64,000 nt of DNA from Lytechinus pictus (lineage: Eukaryota > Echinodermata > Echinoidea > Temnopleuroida > Toxopneustidae), in assembly GCF_037042905.1 (NCBI RefSeq), contig NC_087253.1, forward strand, positions 4,345,501 through 4,409,500, written 5' to 3'. Position numbers and translations under genes: made by a program. This document shows positions 57,501 through 64,000 of this stretch, piece after piece. The first letter of the stretch is position 1; every line of letters starts with the position of its first letter. The notes under the pieces are model-generated. The model had not been told where the DNA came from, ran no database searches, and worked only from the letters and a program-made list of their open reading frames with translations.

Positions 57501-59772
57501 CAGAATGAAAAGAAAGTTTTGATGAAGTTGAAGAGTTGAATAAAAATTTGAAGAAAAAATTGTGACAATGAATATGCTCCGTACCATTATATAATCATCC
57601 AATTACAGCCCTCAACAAGAATTTTCATCAATTTGAAATAAAAAATGTATTAGGTGATAGCTTCAACAGCTTTGACCTACAATCTGAGAGTATTAATTTG
57701 CAGCTTCTAAAATTGGAGTGTCAAATTATTTTCATCAAAGGAAACAATATGGAAAGCAGACAGGGGAGGGGGGCTATGGGTGCCTCACCCTTGTTATGCC
57801 CCAAATTGCTATTGGGTATAATGAGAAGTATAATTTGGAGGAAAAATGAAGGATAGAAGGGATTTTGTAACAAAAAAGAAGACGTGGGCCCCATCTTACA
57901 AAGAGTTACAATTGATCCAATCAACCACAACTAGACGGAATGGCATTAGACTAAATGAAAGTAGACCATGTGGTGAGTGGACAAATTGATGGTAGACCAA
58001 ATGATGGCAGACGAGTTGGCAATTGGACGAATTGGCATTCAACGAATTGGAAATAAACCCTTTGTAAGACAAGGCCCAGGGGGGGGGGGGGTGGGTTACC
58101 TTTCAATATATCCGCTTCTCATACCGACTAGACTATCAAAGTGACCTTGAAGCGCTGCCAAGGCTTTAGGGTTCTGCATCGACTGCATGACCTGGGATTT
58201 CAACTCTGTCAAAACATAGAGAAAGAGAAAAAAATGAATCAACTCAAGAATGACATTAATTGGCTTCACATGACTAGCATGCAACATTCAATAATGCAAA
58301 GAAAAGAGCAAGGTGGGAAATATATATTTTTTTTAAGGGGCTATCTTTTTTTCCACACTGCGGCGATTGCAGAATTGAGGGACCTATTTCTTTCATTTCA
58401 AGTGCTTCTTTTTAGGGGTAACAGCAATTATGCAGTAAAAGAACATATCATTATTCTGTCATAGTTAGAATACCTGTATTGATTGTTAATAATCTTGAAT
58501 ATTTTCTATTACCGATCTTGGGGCAACTATAGAAAGAATGGTCGCCCCAAAGCATGCAATTTTGGAAGAATTTTAGGGGCTATGTGGGCTGTCATGGGGG
58601 CAAAATCACTTGTCGCCTCCACATAGAGGTGGTATAGCCCCAGGGTTCCCAGCTTTTCAAGAAAACAAAATTCTCTGAAGAAGTTTTAAAAATCCCTGAT
58701 AATTATTTACACCCATTCCCAGTTTTGCATGTTTATTAAAGTTGTTGCAGTGAATTATATGTACATGTATTTTCAGTATAAAAACAATAATGTAAAACTA
58801 CATGTAATTAGTACCACCATAACCAGTCATTCAATGGATGTTGTTTTGATAAGCAACAAAATATAACAGAGTCTGACTGACTACCGTGCTTTCGACTTTT
58901 GGGCTGATCAAAATTCACTAATTTTTCCCTCATTTGAGGGATTTTTACCTGATTTGAGGTACAGGGGTGTTTAAAAAAAAATCAAATTCCTTGATTTTTC
59001 CTGACTGGAAAAAATAAAAATAATTTCCCTGATCTCCCTGATGGGCTGGGAACCCTGAAGCATTCAGAGAAACAATTTTGGCTTTTCTGCTGCAGTAGAT
59101 TCTCAGTTTACATGTAGGTATTGCTGCTAGGTAAGGCAATCTATTGTGCTTATAACACCAACACGAACTTGCTGTCACTCAACATCAGTCTTTCATTTAT
59201 GCTTTGGTGGGCTTTTTTTCTACTTTGGTGGTAAATACTCTAGTCCCACATGTAGACTTTGGTGTTGTAAAACGATACAAAACGATCGACGATCAGTTTT
59301 CAGTTGATGTTACACTCTTGCATCACCATGAAAGTCTACATGTGGGTCTACCATAGTGACCGAGTGCAACATGTTCATAAAACCATCTTTTAGATTCAAG
59401 AAAGAGTTGAATCTTCTTTATTTTCTTGATAGTTTACAACTATATCAAAACCATTTCAAGGAAATATGGAAAAACAGATGGCCATTTCATGGATTTAAAG
59501 ATGCAAAATTTGATATTTCAGCAACTTACGGAGAAGATTTTCAATTTTTTTTTACCACCGCTGGTTCACCGTAAACGCCTTTTCACTAATAGCGTTTCAA
59601 CTTTCTTCAAAATAAAAATGACTTGGGCCTACCTGAGAGTGCTATATTTTCCGGTGTGTTAATCTTCTGAGCGGTGGAGGTGTCTATGACCTCCACACCT
59701 TCTAAGTCCTGTCCATCTCCTTGCGGTCCTGGATCCATGTCTAAGACTGTATCACCTGCTTCTGGGTTATTC
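40897..59772 (-). CDS. Nap1: Nucleosome assembly protein 1-like (NAP1), 11 coding exons visible
   Basis: A histone chaperone that binds H2A-H2B (and H3-H4) and shuttles between cytoplasm and nucleus. The exons join in one frame of 399 codons without a stop, close to the roughly 390 residues of vertebrate NAP1L1. Landmarks: QNPKALAALQ and YIESLPKVVKRRIKALKNIQ (dimerisation helix, about 45-90), CEWESSDDEEEEEEE acid patch (about 130-145), GIPGFWLTIFKNVDILGEM (about 182-200), HDEPILNHLNDI, FTLEFVFAANDYFTN (about 227), basic IKKKQKHKGRG (nuclear-signal-like, about 287-297), SFFNFFNPP, DFEIGHLIRERIIPRAVLYF and a strongly acidic C-terminal tail. Translation most likely starts at MDPGPQGDG (59736-59738). 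A 5' exon lies at or beyond 63979, and the last residues are missing. One exon is quadruplicated. Confidence 0.95.
41231..41305 (-). pseudogene. Partial copy of NAP1 exon 11 (most decayed)
   Basis: Keeps the donor-side sequence in degraded form (GTAAGCACCCC), 165 bp from the next copy. Not codable. Confidence 0.7.
41396..41481 (-). pseudogene. Partial copy of NAP1 exon 11
   Basis: Encodes EKIIPRAFLYFTGEAIEDDE before an intact donor, but the acceptor and first 30 bases of the exon are replaced by AAATATATTTTGAG. Confidence 0.8.
41571..41656 (-). pseudogene. Partial copy of NAP1 exon 11
   Basis: Encodes FEIGHLIREKIIPRAFLYF and on to a donor (GTAAAC), 175 bp from the neighbouring copy. No acceptor. 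Confidence 0.82.
41748..41864 (-). CDS. Nap1: NAP1 exon 11
   Basis: 39 codons, DEETEALLSADFEIGHLIRE to EAIEDDE. Acceptor CTGCAG, donor GTAAAT, phase 0. The three partial copies lie downstream in transcript order. Confidence 0.93.
41931..43478. mobile_element. MITE with TTAAAGGAGAATGAAAC ends, carrying a nested element
   Basis: TTAAAGGAGAATGAAAC at 41931 and its complement ending at 43478, with inner inverted repeats. The 955-bp DR1 element is inserted at 41979. A relative with TTAAAGGGGAATCC ends is at 54836. Confidence 0.8.
41979..42933. mobile_element. 0.95-kb element with DR1 motifs (copy 1)
   Basis: Near-identical to 46364-47315. Carries GTCTCACCTGCAT near one end and its complement at the other, flanked by TCAAAGA on both sides (41971 and 42934). 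The inside is a series of related units of 110-180 bp, each with TGACCTTTGACCT. The 3' end holds a GC-rich block (GCCGTCGGAAAAGCGGCGCC). Confidence 0.85.
43498..43635 (+). mobile_element. SINE with 7SL/Alu-like head
   Basis: Begins CTGGGCGTCGTGGCGTGCGC, then CCTGTTATCCAAGCTAC, closely matching the start of 7SL RNA and Alu. A tRNA-type B box GGTTCGAGCC is at 43568-43577 and a 10-base poly(A) ends it. Confidence 0.6.
43841..44230. mobile_element. MITE with AAGG(C)CACCGCATACCTTATGA ends
   Basis: Inverted ends AAGGCCACCGCATACCTTAT and the complement of AAGGCGACCGCACACCTTAT. No coding. Confidence 0.75.
44779..44793 (-). CDS. Nap1: NAP1 exon 10, 15-nt microexon
   Basis: Acceptor TTTTTACAG, then five acidic codons (EDEEE), then donor GTAATA. 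Phase 0, so it can be included or skipped without a frameshift. Confidence 0.75.
44794..45526. other. NAP1 intron, nothing recognised
   Basis: About 730 bp with no repeat or exon I can name. Confidence 0.4.
45527..45800. mobile_element. Element with AGGGTTCCCAGC end (copy 1, truncated)
   Basis: Starts AGGGTTCCCAGCTTTTCAAG like 58643-59058, which also has the inverted right end GCTGGGAACCCT. The right end is missing here. Confidence 0.65.
45878..46040 (-). CDS. Nap1: NAP1 exon 9
   Basis: CEIDWKKNKNVTVKVIKKKQ to SFFNFFNPPKATEEEV. Completes a Gly codon with the exon upstream (GG|A). Acceptor TTTTACAG, donor GTAAGT. Confidence 0.95.
46364..47315. mobile_element. 0.95-kb element with DR1 motifs (copy 2)
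   Basis: Same orientation as copy 1, 4385 bp away, with very few differences (one lost GCC triplet). TGACCTTTGACCT occurs four times, each followed by a TGACCTTG(A/G)-type half-site run. Confidence 0.85.
47489..47619 (-). CDS. Nap1: NAP1 exon 8, copy d (131 nt)
   Basis: Last copy in transcript order. Acceptor AATGTAG, donor GG|GTTAGT. Encodes LEFVFAANDYFTNTVLTKSY to EGPEIVGSQ. Lacks the three codons GFT at the start. Confidence 0.8.
47658..47788 (-). CDS. Nap1: NAP1 exon 8, copy c (131 nt)
   Basis: Same peptide as copy d; donor GTAGGT, acceptor AATGTAG. Separated from copy d by a 38-nt intron. Confidence 0.8.
47827..47957 (-). CDS. Nap1: NAP1 exon 8, copy b (131 nt)
   Basis: Same peptide; differences from its neighbours are synonymous. 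38-nt introns on both sides. Confidence 0.8.
47996..48135 (-). CDS. Nap1: NAP1 exon 8, copy a (140 nt, canonical)
   Basis: First copy in transcript order and the only one with the full beta strand start GFTLEFVFAANDYF. Acceptor TTTCTAG, donor GTAGGT. Enters in phase 0 and leaves in phase 2, as the flanking exons require. Confidence 0.93.
48663..48945 (+). mobile_element. tRNA-derived SINE (copy D)
   Basis: Head GATCTAGTGGTTAAGACTCT, shared body with CAACCCAGGTGAGGTGAATG, ATT-repeat tail. Confidence 0.85.
48946..49170. repeat. Dispersed repeat with TCAAAGCGCTTTACAGC
   Basis: Directly follows SINE D and continues into CCGGTCATTGGATTCA; looks like another retroelement 3' fragment. Confidence 0.5.
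49191..49333 (-). CDS. Nap1: NAP1 exon 7
   Basis: SPSGIPGFWLTIFKNVDIL to NDIRVKFHEGKQM, the most conserved NAP segment. Acceptor GTTATAG, donor GTAAGT, ends in phase 0. Confidence 0.95.
49541..50326. mobile_element. piggyBac-like MITE with homopolymer pads (copy 2)
   Basis: Opposite orientation to 24684-25458. Flanked by TTAA on the left and TTAC on the right. Shares CGAAATTACGCAAC...GTAAGTGCATGTCAGACC with copy 1 in reverse. Confidence 0.8.
50376..50427 (-). CDS. Nap1: NAP1 exon 6
   Basis: GDLKEKAKLTEGEEEEE, 52 nt. Acceptor TTAACAG, donor GTAAAC, ends in phase 1. Confidence 0.9.
50543..50762. mobile_element. MITE, GGGGTGTTTCACAAAGAT family (copy 1)
   Basis: Inverted ends GGGGTGTTTCACAAAG and CTTTGTGAAACCCACCCC. 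A second copy is at 63282-63494. Confidence 0.8.
51029..51154 (-). CDS. Nap1: NAP1 exon 5, acidic loop
   Basis: 42 codons, RRDVVTGTVEPTDSDCEWES then a seven-Glu run and EVNALA. Acceptor TTCGCAG, donor GTAAGC, phase 0. Confidence 0.93.
53598..53620. repeat. (AT)n microsatellite
   Basis: Alternating AT run in the centre of the foldback element; another at 23205-23222. Confidence 0.9.
54533..54581. repeat. Homopolymer run C-T-G
   Basis: A few C, about 30 T, then about 14 G in succession. The other arm has the counterpart at 53141-53162. Length may be unreliable in the assembly. Confidence 0.85.
54836..55415. mobile_element. MITE with TTAAAGGGGAATCCA ends
   Basis: Inverted ends TTAAAGGGGAATCCA and TGGATTCCCCTTTAA. 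It interrupts the right arm of the foldback transposon, so it is the younger insertion. Confidence 0.85.
56844..56985 (-). CDS. Nap1: NAP1 exon 4
   Basis: Encodes LPKVVKRRIKALKNIQVKHT to KLYDSLYDK, the long dimerisation helix region. Acceptor TTTCAG, donor GTAAGA, phase 0 at its end. Confidence 0.95.
57162..57319. mobile_element. MITE, GTTTCATAAAGCTGTTCGTAAG family (copy 3)
   Basis: More decayed copy of 20944 and 21957, with part of the inner arm deleted. Confidence 0.75.
57935..58065. repeat. Degenerate 12-mer block
   Basis: Repeats AGACCAAATGATGG-like words as in the palindrome at 31251-31716, next to a MITE end fragment (57885-57935). Confidence 0.6.
58100..58205 (-). CDS. Nap1: NAP1 exon 3
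   Basis: ELKSQVMQSMQNPKALAALQ to GMRSGYIE. Enters in phase 1, leaves in phase 2 (AG|C, Ser). Acceptor GACAG, donor GTAACC. Confidence 0.93.
58643..59058. mobile_element. Element with AGGGTTCCCAGC inverted ends (copy 2)
   Basis: Left AGGGTTCCCAGCTTTTCAAG, right GGGCTGGGAACCCT. Inside are repeats of TTTCCCTGA-like words. About 415 bp. Confidence 0.75.
59059..59632. other. NAP1 intron, nothing recognised
   Basis: AT-rich sequence without a recognisable exon or element. Confidence 0.4.
59633..59772 (-). CDS. Nap1: NAP1 exon 2 with likely start codon
   Basis: Acceptor TATACAG, donor GTAGGC. From the ATG at 59738 it encodes MDPGPQGDGQDLEGVEVIDT to NTPENIALS and ends in phase 1. The frame is open upstream to the acceptor (NNPEAGDTVLD), so an earlier start in the 5' exon is not excluded. 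Confidence 0.85.
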
Positions 59773-59825
59773 CTGTATACAGGGAAGACAACAGTTCAGG
59801 GGTATTATTGTGGTAAATTTGACAC

Positions 59826-60261
59826 CGTTCTCACTACCTTTCTAAAACTAGTTTAGTGGAAACTGATAATTTAACGTGTACCGAGAACGGTTGAAGCGAT
59901 CTTCCAAACCGGTTCAGAAAACCACCTCGCGATGCAGTTTTCAAGATCGCTTTCCTCGTTAGACTGGTTTCAGCATAAGTGAGGACACAACCGTTCTTCG
60001 GGAAGCGATCTTCGCACATTTTGAGCTCGATACTCCACATGACAGGTGTAGAATGCCTATGCTGCAAATTCAAATTCACGCGAAACGTGTCACCCCATTG
60101 AGAGTGTTTCCATAGCAACAAGATCGCTTAACGCGAAGTGATTTTGAAAACCATTTTCTGGTTATCAAATGGGAACGCTAGCAAAGCGATCTTTCAAACT
60201 GGTTTCCTGAATCGGTCTCCAGTAAACTAGTTTTAGAATGCGTAATGAGAATGGCCTCTTG
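59826..60261. mobile_element. MITE, CTAAAACTAGTTTACTGGAAAC family (copy 2)
   Basis: Longer relative of 26073-26242, with GCGATCTTCCAAAC words and their complements inside. Confidence 0.78.
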
Positions 60262-61084
60262 GACTACCCGGGAAAAAATTACCTGGGGTCATTTCGCCCC
60301 AAAATGTCCCAAAGAGCTCTGGAAACTAAAAGCCCTGGACATTCCCAGAGTCAAATGTAAATTGTAATACAATGTGAGAAATTTGGCCTGGTAATACAGT
60401 AATACAGCATAATTACCCTAGCTTTAGCACAGCAGCTGTAATGCCCACTATCTACCGTTATCAACTAACCATTTTGTCTAACTGCAAGTTAGCCCCCAAT
60501 TTTTTTTGTTTTAATCCAATTTACACTATATTCCCACTCTGAATACAATTTGATATTGTTGATGTAGAAATCCACTGTGAGTGCTGATTTTTTTTTCTAA
60601 ATTCAGTAAATCCATTTTCCAAAGAAAACAATTATAAAATAATGAAATGTAGAACAAGATACAAAAAAAACAAAACAAATTTTGTTAAAGAAGAAAATTC
60701 ATGCCCAGTACCATAAAAATAATGTTTTCACAATATAACATACAATTCGTTGAAAAGCATCAGAATGATACCTGTACAACCTGAGGAAAAATCCACCTTA
60801 AGAAAAAAAAATCTTTGATGGTGTGGTAGTTTAAGAACAAGGAAAAAAAAGAAAGAAAAAAAGAAAAAGATAGATTTGATTTTCGAACATTAATTCCCTG
60901 AATAGACAATGAAAAACCTCAAATTAGCCAAACAAGTTGAACCTACTCATAAAATGCTGTGTTATAAAGGGTTAAAGATTATTTGAAGTAATTCAAGGAA
61001 AATGAAGCAAAATGCATTTTCAAAAACTTTAGAAAACAGGGATGCCAGTTACATGTAGTTTTACTCACTGGGACTGTAAAGAAG
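60262..61084. other. NAP1 intron, nothing recognised
   Basis: AT-rich with A-rich runs near 60660-60870; no feature supported. Confidence 0.4.
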
Positions 61085-61859
61085 CCAGGGGTGGTATTCT
61101 GAGATCCATTTTATCTCAGATAAAATAAAATATTTTATCTCCATTAAAATCAGTGAGATAAAATACTCTTAAAATCTCTCCGAATTGGTATTCTGAGAAC
61201 AATTTTATCTTCATTTTATCTCTGTAAGACACACCTATTTTTTAATCAATATCAAATTAGAAATACGCTTTTATAGGAAACCAATAAAAATCAATTCCGC
61301 TAGGTGTGGTGAAGGAGTGAGATTGCGTCAATTTATTGACTTCAATACGCTTGCACTATACGCTTGCACGTCTTTACAGAGATTTCTTTTTAACAAAAAT
61401 GGCAATACTCTCATCTTTTTTCGAAGTCTATATCGCATCTTTTCAAAGACAATATTAGTCAACAAAAGTCTAATGAAATACTTCCCGATTGTACAGAAAT
61501 ATTTTCAAGGTGTTGTTCTCAATGAATATATCATTTTTCTTAATTTTCATGCCAACATTTGGAGTTAATTCACCTAGAAATATTGACGAAATCAACGTCG
61601 CGGAGATAAAATAGCCCCTACCCTCTTTTAAGTTTATTTAAATTTTTTTCTTCAAGGTAACTTGGGCGCAAGCACATCACCCGCGTTGCAATGGCCAGGT
61701 ACGCGAAGGGTATGTCTACGCAGCCACTGCTCTGATGCGTATCATCATAGATACGCAAGATAAAATTTCAATAAAATGTCATCTCAGAATACCAATTTCA
61801 TTTTACGAGATAAAATAAAATATTTTAAAGATAAAATGACCTCAGAATACCGCCCCTGG
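61085..61859. mobile_element. DNA element with CCAGGGGTGGTATTCTGAG ends
   Basis: Inverted ends CCAGGGGTGGTATTCTGAGA and CTCAGAATACCGCCCCTGG, with repeated GATAAAATAAAATATTTTA subterminally. 775 bp, no transposase. Confidence 0.85.
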
Positions 61860-61910
61860 ACATCATAAAGCCACAGAATGTGTGCTATACAATGAAAGCC
61901 TGAAAACGCC

Positions 61911-62012
61911 TTAAAGGGATAGTCTGGGGTGAAAACATTTATACAGCAATAGAGTACCGTAAAATTCTATTTTTGAGATATAAATATCTCCAGCCTGGAC
62001 CATCCCTTTAAA
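61911..62012. mobile_element. Miniature MITE, TTAAAGGGATAGTC family
   Basis: About 100 bp: both ends of the 15014 family with almost the whole middle deleted. Confidence 0.8.
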
Positions 62013-62734
62013 TGAAAAGATGTCAGGGCCTGAAATCAGGCAAAAGCCAAAAGACGAGCAACCCTGAGAAAAGCGAATTGCTCAACAACACAATCAGCAA
62101 AATATTGAAATTCCAATTATAAATATCAATTGTGTCACACAAAGAGAAATGAATCATTATTAGGTAAAGTTGACACCAACCAGCAGTTCAGTTGTATAAA
62201 TAGTTCAGTTGCATATTAATAAACTTTCCACACTAACATATCAACCGATCAGTTAAGGTAAGATTACCCCCAACAAAATTTTGAGTTGCATTTTAATAAA
62301 GAGATACATCAATCAAGCATATTATCACTGGGAATCTCTTTAAAATTGGGCATAAAAATGAAAAATGCATTTTAGACTTTTTATATGCTTATTTCGAACA
62401 CTTCAAGTCTGTGGTAACTTGACCACCATGTAAACGCCATCAAATTTTACACGAACACATTGAGAACAAATATACAAAATATAATATTTTGCTGGGTACA
62501 AATTTCTCCCTTTCCCAAATGCCATTAACTCATTTGTAATCTTTTATGGTTACTGTAAAAAACACACACAAAAAACCCCAACAAAACAAACAAAACAAAA
62601 ACAGATATATCAAATCAGAAGGCTAAAGTGCAACCATTTTCATTTATTTCTCTTACACTATATTTTCACTTGGATTCTCCATTTCCTTCAGATGACCTGG
62701 GATTGTTGATCAGGGAAAAAATGCAACAATTCAT
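62013..62734. other. NAP1 intron, nothing recognised
   Basis: AT-rich; no exon or named element. Confidence 0.4.
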
Positions 62735-63590
62735 ATCTAAATAAAGAGTATAATTTAGAGCAAAATGCTGAAAATGTCATCAAAATTGGATAACAAATAA
62801 CAAAGTTATTGAATACTTAAGTAGAGATCTAGATCTAAGCAATAATTTTGTGAAACTTCATATGCACATCATCATGAATATTCATTAGGTAGGCTGATAA
62901 TGTACATCCCCACTTTGTGAGTTTGTCATTACATGAAATCATAATCATTTCATTTTTTGCATACATGATTGAATAATGTGATCAAATAAGTTGCAGCAAT
63001 AATTCTCTAAATCAGTTTGTCAATCCAATTTTTTAAGTTCTTGGTTAAAAAAAATAGATCTAGGCTTAGGCCTAGATTCTAATGTTAAAAATTTCTAACT
63101 CTTAACAGATCTTACTTGTTACTTAATTAGAATAGTAACTTAGATCTAGAATAGGCCCGAGATAAATTTCATATAATAAAATACAAAACAAGTGGGAATA
63201 TGAAATCATCAATTTGCTCATTGATTAAATTATTCATGACATGCCTAGAAATATTTTGTTAAAATGCCATACATGTCCTGGGGGGTGTTTCACAAAGATG
63301 TAAGTATGACTTAGGTCGCACTTTAATAAATGCCTAAGGCTAAGCGTATCTGAAAACGCAAAATCTTATTCAATAAGCTGTAGTGCGCATCCACTTTGCA
63401 TGATCTGACCAATGCGATCAAGTATTTTATACCTCGTGCAACTAGGCATTTAGGTGCGACTCTACGTCATACTTAAATCTTTGTGAAACACCCCCTGGCT
63501 TGTCCATTTTTTATCATTATCAAATCATTGTTCAATGTTTTGTTGGTCTGATCTGTTTTAATCATATTATATTTTCAGCCAGGACCATCA
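62735..63590. mobile_element. Decayed TTAAAGGG-class MITE with nested MITE
   Basis: 62735-62920 matches the left half of 15014 (AAATTGGATAACAAAT, ATTCATTAGGTAGGCTGA). The right part ends near CAGCCAGGACCATC. The 63282 element is inserted inside. Confidence 0.65.
63282..63494. mobile_element. MITE, GGGGTGTTTCACAAAGAT family (copy 2)
   Basis: Near-symmetrical ends GGGGGGTGTTTCACAAAGAT and ATCTTTGTGAAACACCCCC. Confidence 0.82.
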
Positions 63591-63978
63591 CTTCAACGTT
63601 AGACATTGCTGAACTTCAAAAAATACAAAATTCTCTTTACGTTTCCGCAAAATGCTTGGATAAAAAGATGAATTAAATGATATGAAATCATGGCAATGAT
63701 ACACGAGTCATGATCATGTCCAATGCACATGCGGCAGCGGCGCCGCGCCATGCGTTTCGTAGCGCGCGCCGGTGCCTGTGCAGTGGCAGGCAAAACGAAT
63801 GAATGAATGAATGATTTGACAGCTGTGGTTTTGGTGTATATTTCAAAAAGGAAACTTCAAATTAAAATTTGGAGGATACGGATGCATAACATGTAAGCAC
63901 TCTCTGCACAACACACTCATTCTATCACTTGCTAACACCGAGGTATTATTAATTTCCAGATGAACATGAACAACTTAC

Positions 63979-64000
63979 CTGAAAAATTGCCAATATTGTC
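63979..64000 (-). other. Probable NAP1 5' exon, 3' end only
   Basis: A strong donor, TTTCAG|GTAAGT, on the minus strand marks the end of an exon that runs off the window. Joined to exon 2 it is either 5' untranslated or read as QYWQFFR. Joined directly to exon 3 it would read DNIGNFS-ELKSQ. Confidence 0.5.

Overview
This is animal nuclear DNA and looks like a sea urchin (echinoid) chromosome fragment. Three things point there. A palindrome near 35.7 kb carries a histone mRNA 3' stem-loop followed by the purine-rich downstream element typical of sea urchin histone genes. Several tRNA-derived SINEs share one body. Very many short inverted-repeat elements (MITEs) sit in every intron. Species is not determined.

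Layout. 1-11.7 kb is a nest of retroelements: a CR1/Jockey-like LINE reverse-transcriptase relic on the minus strand, split by a complete, very young Ty3/gypsy LTR retrotransposon (1249-10804, minus strand, 1428-bp LTRs), and interrupted again by a foldback element. 13.8-27.0 kb is a plus-strand gene for a DH-PH Rho guanine-nucleotide exchange factor. Eleven exons join in one open frame of 601 codons, ending in a CaaX prenylation box (CIIL). 27.0-40.9 kb is gene-free and holds repeats: a 75-bp tandem array (two copies), a degenerate-dodecamer palindrome, a Tc1-like element, the histone-end palindrome and a 1-kb purine-strand tract. 40.9-59.8 kb (5' end probably beyond 64 kb) is a minus-strand nucleosome assembly protein 1 (NAP1-like) gene. 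Its eleven visible coding exons give 399 codons; the last few residues were not found. The two genes face each other tail to tail.

The most unusual feature is tandem exon duplication in both genes. Exon 3 of the GEF gene is preceded by three partial copies. One NAP1 exon is present as four complete copies at a strict 169-bp period, separated by 38-nt introns, with intact splice sites and phases that allow only one copy per mRNA. Another NAP1 exon is followed, in transcript order, by three partial copies lacking an acceptor. Most repeat units are 165-185 bp.

Other points worth checking: hammerhead-ribozyme-like cores in both arms of a foldback element (18.5-18.9 kb); a 4.8-kb long-inverted-repeat transposon carrying seven RFX X-box palindromes; two copies of a 0.95-kb element carrying DR1 nuclear-receptor motifs; a 7SL/Alu-like SINE head at 43.5 kb; and a canonical -1 frameshift heptamer at the gag-pol overlap.
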